Source of the DNA: Streptococcus oralis
GTDB lineage: Bacteria > Bacillota > Bacilli > Lactobacillales > Streptococcaceae
DNA length: 6,261 nucleotides
Assembly (NCBI GenBank): GCA_937930605.1
Contig: CALHBZ010000306.1
Location: forward strand, 1 to 6,261
Direction of reading: 5' to 3'
Below, piece by piece: positions 1 through 5,386 of this stretch; position 1 is the first letter of the stretch, and every line of letters starts with the position of its first letter. The notes under the pieces are model-generated. The model ran no database searches. It had not been told where the DNA came from and saw nothing but the letters and a program-made list of their open reading frames with translations. The translations under genes and the position numbers were made by a program.

Positions 1-47
1 CAGCTGCTGACATGCAAGCAGCGGTTGAGGCTTATCTAGGACTTTAA
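1..47 (+). CDS. thrC: C-terminal end of threonine synthase (partial)
   Basis: The reading frame that enters the window at base 3 gives the tail AADMQAAVEAYLGL and stops with TAA at 45-47. I recognise this tail, from memory, as the C terminus of the streptococcal threonine synthase, the PLP enzyme that turns O-phosphohomoserine into threonine and phosphate. In pneumococcus thrC precedes the same MATE-HAD-LysM gene order, which supports the call. Only 14 codons are visible, so no domain can be checked. Identity rests on the tail and on synteny recalled from memory. A terminator follows 12 bases after the stop. Confidence 0.68.
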   Translation, partial: AADMQAAVEAYLGL

Positions 48-59
48 GACAGAGGAAGT

Positions 60-92
60 AAACTCGGTTGGGAAACCAACTGAGTTTCTTTT
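60..92 (+). terminator. Intrinsic terminator after thrC
   Basis: Arms 60-71 and 76-87 form a 12-bp stem with one G-U pair, closed by a GAAA tetraloop (72-75). The right arm supplies three T and is followed by CTTTT (88-92). The pairing can continue past one mismatch into the purine-rich bases 54-58. The T tract ends only four bases before the ribosome site of the next gene, so this hairpin may act as a partial terminator or attenuator for the MATE-HAD pair. Confidence 0.8.
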
Positions 93-96
93 CATC

Positions 97-102
97 AGGA
101 GG
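97..102 (+). promoter_or_regulatory. Shine-Dalgarno AGGAGG selecting a TTG start
   Basis: A consensus AGGAGG lies five bases before TTG at 108-110. No ATG or GTG nearby is better placed, so this site fixes the non-ATG start of the MATE exporter. No recognisable promoter lies between the terminator and this site. Confidence 0.8.
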
Positions 103-107
103 ACGGA

Positions 108-1388
108 TTGTTTAGGAAAAATAAAGACATTCTCAACATTGCCTTGCCAGCTATGGGCGAAAACTTTTTGCAGATGCTCATGGGGATGGTGGACAGTTAC
201 TTGGTCGCCCACTTGGGCTTGATAGCTATTTCGGGTGTTTCAGTGGCTAGCAATATTATCACGATTTACCAGGCGATTTTCATTGCTCTGGGAGCTGCTA
301 TTTCTAGTGTTATTTCAAAAAGCATGGGGCAGAAAGATCAGTCGAAGCTAGCTTATCATGTGACTGAAGCGCTGAAGATTACCTTGCTATTGAGTTTGCT
401 TTTAGGGGCCTTGTCTATCTTTGCTGGGCAAGAGATGATAGGACTTTTGGGGACTGAGCAGGCTGTGGCCGAAAGTGGAGGACTCTACTTATCTTTGGTA
501 GGTGGATCGATTGTTCTTTTGGGGTTGATGACCAGTTTGGGGGCCCTGATTCGTGCAACGCATAATCCACGTTTACCCCTCTATGTTAGTTTTTTATCCA
601 ATGCCTTGAATATTCTCTTTTCAAGTCTAGCTATTTTTGTTCTTGATATGGGGATAGCTGGTGTTGCATGGGGGACTATTCTGTCTCGCTTGGTTGGTCT
701 TGTAATTTTATGGTCGCAATTAAAACTGCCTTGTGAGAAGCCGTCTTTTGGTTTAGATAAGGATTTGTTGACTTTGGCTATACCGGCAGCAGGAGAACGT
801 CTCATGATGCGGGCTGGAGATGTCGTCATCATTGCCTTGGTTGTTTCTTTTGGGACGGAGGCAGTAGCGGGAAATGCAGTCGGAGAAGTCTTGACTCAGT
901 TTAACTATATGCCTGCCTTTGGCGTCGCTACGGCAACGGTCATGCTGGTGGCTCGAGCAGTTGGAGAGAATAACTGGAAAAGAGTAAACGAGGTAAGCAA
1001 GCAAACCTTTTGGATTTCTTTCGTCCTTATGTTGCCCTTGACACTTGGCATCTATGCCTTGGGAATACCGTTGACACATCTCTTTACGACGAATCCTGTA
1101 GCGATTGAAGCTAGTGTTTTGGTGGCGCTTTTCTCACTACTAGGGACTCCTATGGCGATAGGGACAGTGATTTATACGGCAGTTTGGCAGGGGTTGGGGA
1201 ATGCTCGTCTCCCCTTTTATGCGACAAGTATCGGGATGTGGTGTATCCGCATTGGGACAGCCTATCTGATGGGAATTGTGCTTGGTTGGGGCTTGCCAGG
1301 TATTTGGGCGGGAACCCTTTTGGATAATGGTTTTCGTTGGTTATTTCTACGCTACCGATACCAGCGTTATATGAGCTTGAAAGGATAG
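108..1388 (+). CDS. MATE-family multidrug/cation antiporter
   Basis: This is a 426-residue inner-membrane exporter of the MATE family (MatE domain twice), which expels drugs or metabolites in exchange for Na+ or H+. The length is within the usual family range and about twelve hydrophobic segments are visible. The two halves show the family's internal repeat. The first half has P14, MVDSYLVAHLG near 27-37, LIRATHNPRLPL near 147-158, the NxLN of 165-168 and GIAGVAWG at 182-189. The second half restarts with LAIPAAGERLM near 223-233, then FGTEAVAGNAVG near 248-259, QGLGNARLPF near 361-370 and GLPGIWAG near 395-402. The start is TTG with a strong AGGAGG. The stop lies three bases before the HAD gene, so the two are probably coupled. 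The substrate cannot be read from the sequence, so no symbol such as dinF or norM is given. In the order I recall from pneumococcus this is the exporter downstream of thrC. Confidence 0.93.
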   Translation: MFRKNKDILNIALPAMGENFLQMLMGMVDSYLVAHLGLIAISGVSVASNIITIYQAIFIALGAAISSVISKSMGQKDQSKLAYHVTEALKITLLLSLLLGALSIFAGQEMIGLLGTEQAVAESGGLYLSLVGGSIVLLGLMTSLGALIRATHNPRLPLYVSFLSNALNILFSSLAIFVLDMGIAGVAWGTILSRLVGLVILWSQLKLPCEKPSFGLDKDLLTLAIPAAGERLMMRAGDVVIIALVVSFGTEAVAGNAVGEVLTQFNYMPAFGVATATVMLVARAVGENNWKRVNEVSKQTFWISFVLMLPLTLGIYALGIPLTHLFTTNPVAIEASVLVALFSLLGTPMAIGTVIYTAVWQGLGNARLPFYATSIGMWCIRIGTAYLMGIVLGWGLPGIWAGTLLDNGFRWLFLRYRYQRYMSLKG

Positions 1389-1391
1389 GAA

Positions 1392-2012
1392 ATGCAAAAA
1401 ACAGCTTTTATTTGGGATTTAGATGGGACCTTATTGGACTCTTACGAAGCGATTTTGTCAGGGATTGAGGAAACCTTTGGTCAGTTTTCTATTCCTTATG
1501 ATAAGGAGAAAGTGAGAGACTTTATCCTCAAGTATTCGGTGCAGGATTTGCTGGAGCAGGTGGCAGAAGAGCGAAATTTGGATGCGAAAGCGCTTAATCA
1601 GGTGCGTGCCCAGAGTTTGGCTGAGAAGAATGTCCAGGTAGTTTTGATGCTAGGTGCGCGTGAAGTGTTGGTTTGGGCAGACGAAGCAAAGATTTTGCAG
1701 TTTGTTTATACACATAAGGGAGACAATGCCTTTACTATTCTAAGAGACTTGGGATTGGAATCCTTTTTTACAGAAATTCTGACCAGTCAGAGTGGCTTTT
1801 CACGGAAACCAAGTCCAGAAGCTGCTACCTATCTGATAGATAAGTATGAGTTGGATTCTAGAAACACTTATTATATAGGGGATCGGATTTTGGATGTGGA
1901 ATTTGCCCAGAATAGCGGAATTCAAAGCATTAACTTTTTAGAGTCGTCTTATGAAGGGAATCAGAGGATTCAAATACTAGCAGACATTCCTCATATTTTT
2001 GAGAACAAGTGA
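1392..2012 (+). CDS. HAD-superfamily hydrolase (phosphoglycolate phosphatase-like)
   Basis: This 206-residue cytoplasmic protein has a complete set of haloacid dehalogenase phosphatase motifs. Motif I is DLDGT at 9-13, with nucleophile D9 and acid/base D11. Motif II is T107 in YTHK, motif III is K139 in RKPSPEA, and motif IV is GDRILDVE with D164 and D168 for Mg2+. Residues from about 16 to 85 are helical in character and fit a small C1 cap, as in the Gph/beta-phosphoglucomutase subfamily. A phosphate monoester of a small metabolite is the likely substrate, but which one cannot be told. It begins three bases after the MATE stop. Its ribosome site AAGGA (1381-1385) lies inside the last MATE codons, so translation is probably coupled. 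A terminator at 2103-2123 closes the transcript. Confidence 0.9.
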   Translation: MQKTAFIWDLDGTLLDSYEAILSGIEETFGQFSIPYDKEKVRDFILKYSVQDLLEQVAEERNLDAKALNQVRAQSLAEKNVQVVLMLGAREVLVWADEAKILQFVYTHKGDNAFTILRDLGLESFFTEILTSQSGFSRKPSPEAATYLIDKYELDSRNTYYIGDRILDVEFAQNSGIQSINFLESSYEGNQRIQILADIPHIFENK

Positions 2013-2020
2013 CGAGAAGA

Positions 2021-2100
2021 TTGTGTCAGTTTTGTGACAGAAAGCTAACAAACTATTTCAACTGATCTGGTTTGTTACAAGGAATGGACAGTTCTGTTAA
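2021..2100 (+). promoter_or_regulatory. Repeat-rich region upstream of the LysM gene, possible WalR/VicR control
   Basis: Between the HAD stop and the terminator there is a 9-base direct repeat TTGTGtCAG/TTGTGaCAG at 2021-2029 and 2032-2040 (period 11), then an 8-bp perfect inverted repeat (2046-2053 with 2070-2077). TGTTAC at 2073 and TGTTAA at 2095 lie 22 bases apart. Pneumococcal LysM proteins of this type are known to be under the WalRK (VicRK) two-component system, whose box is TGTWAH-N5-TGTWAH. Here the half-sites are present, but no pair has exact consensus and spacing, so the link is a guess. The region is short of a T tract, which argues against the inverted repeat being a terminator. 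Confidence 0.3.
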
Positions 2101-2102
2101 AT

Positions 2103-2123
2103 AGGCCCGAGAGGGCTTTTTTT
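2103..2123 (+). terminator. Terminator of the MATE-HAD transcript
   Basis: AGGCCC (2103-2108) pairs with GGGCTT (2113-2118, including one G-U pair) around a GAGA tetraloop, followed directly by a T run to 2123. This is a compact intrinsic terminator. It lies 90 bases after the HAD stop and just ahead of the LysM promoter, so it insulates the two units. Confidence 0.8.
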
Positions 2124-2135
2124 CTACTTTTTTTG

Positions 2136-2144
2136 TGTTATGAT
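2136..2144 (+). promoter_or_regulatory. Extended -10 promoter of the LysM gene
   Basis: TGTTATGAT contains TG-n-TATGAT, an extended -10 box with five of six bases matching TATAAT. At 17 bases upstream there is only a T-rich stretch and no usable -35 box, which is common for streptococcal extended -10 promoters. The expected transcript start is near 2151, giving a leader of about 27 bases. The AAAGGA ribosome site is at 2162-2167, ten bases before the ATG. Confidence 0.65.
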
Positions 2145-2177
2145 AGACAAGTACTCATTTGAAAGGAATGTGAAAGA

Positions 2178-3377
2178 ATGAAGAAAAGAATTATTTTAGC
2201 CTCAACAGTAGCCTTGTCTTTTGCGCCAGCGTTGGCAACTCAAGCGGAAGAAATCGCATGGACAGCACGTACCGTTGAGCAAATACAAAATGACGTGACG
2301 AAAAACGAGAACAAAAACAGCTATACAGTTCAGTATGGTGATACTCTGAGCACCATTGCAGAAGCTTTGGGAGTAGATGTGACAGTTCTTGCTAATTTGA
2401 ACAAGATCACCAATATGGACTTGATTTTCCCAGATACTGTCCTCACTACAACTGTCAATGAGGCAGAAGAGGTGACGGAAGTTGAAATCCAAACTCCTCA
2501 AGCAGATTCTAGTGAAGAAGTGACGACTGCGACAGCTGATTTGACGACCAACCAAGTAACAGTTGATGAAGAGACTGTTCAAGTAGAAGACCTTTCTCAA
2601 CCAATTGAGGAAGTACCAAGTGCAACAGAGACCGAAAAAACAACGGAAGTAGCACCAAGTTCAGAAGTTTCTGAGACAGCGACAGTTGCTGAAGAGACGC
2701 CATCTACAGAAACACCTGTAGCTGAAGAAACAGCAGAAACAACTCCAGCGGGGGCACCGGTGGCAGAAACAACTAGTCCAGTTGAAGAAGCTCCTCAAGC
2801 AGAAACTTCAGCTACCGAAGCAACGGAAGCGACGACTTCGGCGGAAACATCAGTAGCAGCTGCATCAGTAACGGAAACGCCTGCTGATACAAGAGGAACA
2901 AGTGCAACAGAATCAACAACAAATTCTGACACTGCAACTTCGACTTATCAAGCAGAGCAAAGCCAAACTCCTTCAAGAACGTATACTGCTCCAGCGGCTC
3001 CTGACTATGCAGGACTTGCTGTAGCCAAGTCTGAGAATGCTGGTCTTCAACCACAGACGGCAGCCTTTAAAGAAGAAATCGCTAACTTGTTTGGCATCAC
3101 ATCCTTTAGTGGCTACCGTCCTGGTGACAGTGGTGACCATGGTAAAGGTTTGGCCATCGACTTTATGGTTCCAGTGAGTTCAGCACTCGGGGATCAAATT
3201 GCAGAATATGCAGTCAAAAATATGGCTAGCCGTGGTATCAACTACATCATCTGGAAACAACGTTTCTACGCTCCATACGATAGTAAATATGGACCTGCCT
3301 ACACTTGGAATCAAATGCCAGACCGTGGTAGTGTGACCGAAAATCACTATGACCACGTTCACGTATCTATGAATTAA
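2178..3377 (+). CDS. Secreted LysM cell-wall protein with C-terminal metallopeptidase-like domain
   Basis: This 399-residue protein is predicted to be exported and to bind peptidoglycan. It starts with a signal peptide: MKKR, then a hydrophobic core to about residue 20, with a likely cut after ATQA near residue 23. One LysM domain follows at about 48-92 (SYTVQYGDTLSTIAEALGV and onward), which binds N-acetylglucosamine chains. Residues 95-270 are a Thr/Glu/Ala/Pro/Ser linker with repeated VAEET units. The C-terminal domain (about 276-399) contains H321GKGLAID328, matching HxxGxAxD, and H390YDHVHV with H393 and H395. These resemble the zinc ligands of LAS/M15-type peptidoglycan peptidases. There is no LPXTG and no choline-binding repeat, so attachment would be through LysM only. 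From memory it corresponds to the pneumococcal LysM protein called spr1875/SP_2063, linked to VicRK control. Catalytic activity is inferred. The alternative is a degenerate, non-catalytic wall-binding domain. Confidence 0.88.
   Translation: MKKRIILASTVALSFAPALATQAEEIAWTARTVEQIQNDVTKNENKNSYTVQYGDTLSTIAEALGVDVTVLANLNKITNMDLIFPDTVLTTTVNEAEEVTEVEIQTPQADSSEEVTTATADLTTNQVTVDEETVQVEDLSQPIEEVPSATETEKTTEVAPSSEVSETATVAEETPSTETPVAEETAETTPAGAPVAETTSPVEEAPQAETSATEATEATTSAETSVAAASVTETPADTRGTSATESTTNSDTATSTYQAEQSQTPSRTYTAPAAPDYAGLAVAKSENAGLQPQTAAFKEEIANLFGITSFSGYRPGDSGDHGKGLAIDFMVPVSSALGDQIAEYAVKNMASRGINYIIWKQRFYAPYDSKYGPAYTWNQMPDRGSVTENHYDHVHVSMN
2460..2987 (+). repeat. Low-complexity Thr/Glu/Ala linker with degenerate repeats
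   Basis: These bases encode residues 95-270 of the LysM protein. Short units such as VAEET (170-174 and 181-185) and VAETT (195-199) recur imperfectly, with PVEE and ETS variants. The composition is acidic and Thr-rich, typical of a wall-spanning spacer. Degenerate repeats of this kind commonly change in length between strains. Confidence 0.65.
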
Positions 3378-3384
3378 GAATAAT

Positions 3385-3419
3385 AAGAAGCTATACATTT
3401 AAAAGTGTAGCTTCTTTTT
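3385..3419 (+). terminator. Terminator of the LysM gene
   Basis: Arms 3385-3396 and 3405-3416 pair over 12 bp with one G-U pair, around an eight-base A/T loop. The right arm runs into TTCTTTTT, ending at 3419. It begins eight bases after the stop codon, so the LysM gene is transcribed alone. Confidence 0.85.
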
Positions 3420-3459
3420 GTGTAAAATAGTATTGATAAGTGAAATAAAATCTAAAACA

Positions 3460-3468
3460 TGTTAAAAT
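3460..3468 (+). promoter_or_regulatory. Extended -10 promoter of the DUF2262 gene
   Basis: TG-t-TAAAAT at 3460-3468 is an extended -10 with five of six consensus bases. The nearest -35-like word, TTGATA at 3433-3438, is 24 bases away, which is too far to pair with it. The expected transcript start is near 3475. The AAAGGA ribosome site at 3513-3518 lies eight bases before the ATG at 3527. Confidence 0.5.
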
Positions 3469-3526
3469 GTAAGCGAATACAAAACTATACTAACGCTTTT
3501 AAGCATAGAGAGAAAGGATGAAGTGA

Positions 3527-4390
3527 ATGACAAAACGATTAAAAACTCCATTTGAGAAAACAAGAGATGATTTTGAAGAGGAATTTTGTGGTGAAATTGT
3601 CGAATTCTTGATTTTTACCCTCCAAAATGTAACTGGGGCCGCTTCTTTAAAAGATGGTTGTAAAATGCCGTCCGTTCATTTTAAAGCTAGTGTCAATGTT
3701 GCAACCCAGGAATTCTCTGAACGTGAGGGACGTTTGGAATGGGTATTGACTCCTGAGGAATTTGAAGAAAAGAGATGGGGCTTTAGTTTTGAACCCTACA
3801 AAATTCATCGGATCAAATGTCAAAAACGCCCCTTCATGGAACTAGAGCCATATATGTCAGAAGTAGCCAATAACTGCTACCATTTGCTGGAATATTTAGA
3901 TGACCAATCCACGGATACTAGATTAGAGACTTTGATTGAAAGCTATCAAAAACCGGTCATCATTCAAGACGATATTGGCGAATTCACCTTAAACAGAGCC
4001 TATTCTTGGTTTGAAGGATTTATCACTTACGAGGGTGGTAAGATTCATGCTATCTTTGCTGCGAGTGCAGATGAAAGTCTCCCTCCAAGTTCTTTTGATG
4101 ATCTAAAGAAATTTATGGGAACTTTCCAAGTTCAAGATACTCGGATTAAAGACTATATTGTCAAAGAACTGTGGGAAACAGCTCAAGACTGGATAGATTC
4201 AGATGAAAATGATGTGGAGTTAACAGAAGAGTATTTTACCAACTCTCTTTCCTTGAGTGAACTATCGATCAACGAAGACGGGGAATTGACCCTCTACTAT
4301 GATGATAGCGAGGAAATTTTTGCAGGCCATGCCATCGAAGTTGTCATTGATAAAGAGGGAGAAATCCTTCGAGCAGATTTGGTAGGTTAG
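3527..4390 (+). CDS. DUF2262 domain-containing protein of unknown function
   Basis: This is a 287-residue, acidic, apparently soluble protein with no signal peptide or membrane segment. The C-terminal half (about 143-287) fits my memory of DUF2262: GEFTLNRAYSWFEG near 151-164, a helix ending KELWETAQDWI near 213-223, then SELSINEDGELTLYYDD (244-260) and IFAGHAIEVVID (264-275). The N-terminal half (1-140) has no family I recognise. It holds four cysteines (21, 45, 98, 117), which are spread out and do not form an obvious metal-binding pair. Function is unknown. The gene has its own ribosome site and a probable promoter, and a terminator lies on either side, so it appears monocistronic. I do not recall it between the LysM and MarR genes in pneumococcus, so it may be an accessory insertion. 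An immunity or regulatory role is conceivable but unsupported here. Confidence 0.75.
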   Translation: MTKRLKTPFEKTRDDFEEEFCGEIVEFLIFTLQNVTGAASLKDGCKMPSVHFKASVNVATQEFSEREGRLEWVLTPEEFEEKRWGFSFEPYKIHRIKCQKRPFMELEPYMSEVANNCYHLLEYLDDQSTDTRLETLIESYQKPVIIQDDIGEFTLNRAYSWFEGFITYEGGKIHAIFAASADESLPPSSFDDLKKFMGTFQVQDTRIKDYIVKELWETAQDWIDSDENDVELTEEYFTNSLSLSELSINEDGELTLYYDDSEEIFAGHAIEVVIDKEGEILRADLVG

Positions 4391-4418
4391 TGCTGGATTT
4401 TATCTAGAATATAGAAAT

Positions 4419-4455
4419 AATAGCCTTTTGGGATTGAAATCAAGAGGCTATTTTT
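4419..4455 (+). terminator. Terminator of the DUF2262 gene
   Basis: AATAGCCTTTTG (4419-4430) pairs with CAAGAGGCTATT (4441-4452), a 12-bp stem with one G-U pair and a ten-base loop. The T run continues to 4455. It isolates the DUF2262 gene from the MarR operon. Confidence 0.8.
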
Positions 4456-4491
4456 CGTGAGTAAGCAAAATGGTTGCGTTTTTAATCTTTC

Positions 4492-4497
4492 TGTAAT
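4492..4497 (+). promoter_or_regulatory. Candidate -10 box of the MarR operon
   Basis: TGTAAT matches TATAAT in five of six bases and would start transcription near 4504, inside the first operator-like box. No good -35 lies 16-18 bases upstream. An alternative is TTGCGT (4474-4479), 17 bases, then TAGACT (4497-4502). In either case the operator-like boxes overlap the start of transcription or the early leader. Confidence 0.35.
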
Positions 4498-4499
4498 AG

Positions 4500-4530
4500 A
4501 CTTGATAAGTCAATAGTTGATAAATCAAGT
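4500..4530 (+). promoter_or_regulatory. Twin MarR-type operator-like boxes
   Basis: Two 12-base boxes that differ at one base, TTGATAAGTCAA (4502-4513) and TTGATAAATCAA (4517-4528), lie 15 bases apart. Each is nearly palindromic (TTGA...TCAA). Together they are also framed by a perfect 7-bp inverted repeat, ACTTGAT (4500-4506) with ATCAAGT (4524-4530). AT-rich TTGA...TCAA palindromes of this size are typical MarR-family targets. The position, just ahead of the marR-like gene and over the likely transcript start, suggests repression of its own operon. This is inference from pattern and place. Confidence 0.6.
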
Positions 4531-4548
4531 GTACGCAAGGAGGTAGAA

Positions 4549-4974
4549 ATGAAAAAAATTAACGACTTACTGTACCAGCTCCATTTAACAGATCAGATGA
4601 TCACTCAACTCTTTGAGAAACAATTGGGAATTAGTTTGACCCGCTATCAAATCTTGCAGTTTTTACTGCAGCAGTCACCCTGCAACCAGATTGCCGTTCA
4701 GGAGAAGTTGCAAATCGACCAGGCAGCCTTGACCCGACATTTTAAAGTTTTAGAGTCAGAGAACTATGTCAGTCGCAAGCGTAATCCGGCCAATCAGCGA
4801 GAAGTCTTAGTTGAATTAACCCAAGAAGCCAAGAATCAACTCTTAGTCAGTCCGCCTAAACATCATTTGCGAGTGAAGGAACAGATGGAGAGCATCTTAT
4901 CGACAGCCGAGCAGAAAGAGCTAACAACTTTACTGACGAAACTAGTGTCAGGTCTAGAAAAAATAGAATTTTAA
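4549..4974 (+). CDS. MarR-family transcriptional regulator
   Basis: This 141-residue winged-helix DNA-binding protein should act as a dimer on palindromic operators. The N-terminal helix (about 4-27) would form part of the dimer interface. The winged helix-turn-helix runs from about 31 to 94: the LTRYQILQFLL helix, then VQEKLQIDQAALTRHFKVLESENYV (about 50-74) with the recognition helix near 57-70, and the wing with RKRNPANQREVLVELT (76-91). This is the usual MarR layout. The C-terminal helices (about 105-138) complete the dimerisation region. The length is normal. One cysteine, C45, lies in the HTH region, not at the N-terminal position used by OhrR-type peroxide sensors. The ribosome site AAGGAGGT (4537-4544) is near perfect. 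The next gene starts ten bases after the stop, and twin operator-like boxes lie upstream. The ligand is unknown. Confidence 0.92.
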   Translation: MKKINDLLYQLHLTDQMITQLFEKQLGISLTRYQILQFLLQQSPCNQIAVQEKLQIDQAALTRHFKVLESENYVSRKRNPANQREVLVELTQEAKNQLLVSPPKHHLRVKEQMESILSTAEQKELTTLLTKLVSGLEKIEF

Positions 4975-4984
4975 GGAGAAAACG

Positions 4985-5347
4985 ATGTCAATTATTACCA
5001 CAATTTTAGCAACCCTTGTTGCCCTCGAGCATTTTTACATTTTTTATCTGGAAAGTGTAGCTACGCAATCAGATACTACTAGTCGCGTGTTTAATGTGGA
5101 TAAGGAAGAACTGGCTCGTCCTTCAGTGAGTTCACTATTTAAAAATCAAGGGATTTATAATGCTTTGATAGGGGTCTTTCTCTTGTATGGAATCTATTTC
5201 TCACAAAGTTTAGAAATTGTAACCATATTTGTTTTATTTGTACTTGGTGCAGCGACCTACGGTTCTCTGACAGTGGACAAGAAGATTATTCTGAAGCAAG
5301 GTGGGCCTGCTATTTTGACTCTGCTGAGTATGTTACTTTTGAAATAA
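4985..5347 (+). CDS. DUF1304 small membrane protein
   Basis: This 120-residue integral membrane protein has about four hydrophobic segments (near 3-22, 55-71, 75-95 and 104-119). It matches DUF1304 by the conserved ALEHFYIFYLES stretch (13-24), NQGIYNALI (54-62) and a GxxTYG-like turn near 88-93. The biochemical role of DUF1304 is not known to me. AAGGAG (4973-4978) overlaps the MarR stop and is six bases from the ATG, so it is co-transcribed and probably translationally coupled with the regulator. That makes it the most likely regulated target of the MarR protein. The stop is followed at once by a convergent terminator. Confidence 0.87.
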   Translation: MSIITTILATLVALEHFYIFYLESVATQSDTTSRVFNVDKEELARPSVSSLFKNQGIYNALIGVFLLYGIYFSQSLEIVTIFVLFVLGAATYGSLTVDKKIILKQGGPAILTLLSMLLLK

Positions 5348-5348
5348 G

Positions 5349-5378
5349 AAAACCAGCGTCCTGAAGACGCTGGTTTTT
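5349..5378. terminator. Convergent, probably bidirectional terminator
   Basis: AAAACCAGCGTC (5349-5360) pairs perfectly over 12 bp with 5366-5377 around CTGAA. The plus strand ends in a run of five T (5374-5378), and the minus strand reads TTTTCTTATTTC. One hairpin can therefore end both the MarR-DUF1304 operon and the minus-strand DUF975 gene, whose stop is nine bases beyond it. Confidence 0.88.
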
Positions 5379-5386
5379 GTATGCTC

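Noticed and set aside
581..1079. Open frames on the minus strand inside the MATE gene
   Set aside because: They lie wholly within a strongly supported coding region, have no ribosome site or recognisable domain, and their translations have coding-shadow composition.
2098..2103. TAAATA preceded by TG-t as a second LysM promoter
   Set aside because: A promoter here would transcribe straight into the terminator at 2103-2123. The extended -10 at 2136-2144 is better placed.
2202..3398. Several minus-strand open frames across the LysM gene
   Set aside because: The Gln/Leu/Ser-rich translations are what a Thr/Glu/Ala repeat linker gives in antisense. No start signals or family motifs are present.
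3433..3438. TTGATA as the -35 box of the DUF2262 promoter
   Set aside because: It is 24 bases from the best -10 box, far beyond the 16-18 that a sigma-70-type factor uses, and no acceptable -10 lies at the right distance.
3471..3509. AAGCG...CGCTT and GCTT-TT-AAGC short inverted repeats in the DUF2262 leader
   Set aside because: The arms are only four to five bases and there is no T tract, so they are within what chance gives in an AT-rich leader.
3518..3526. Minimal two-codon open frame ATG-AAG-TGA directly before the DUF2262 start
   Set aside because: Its ATG overlaps the ribosome site itself, so it cannot be initiated from that site. It is probably chance.
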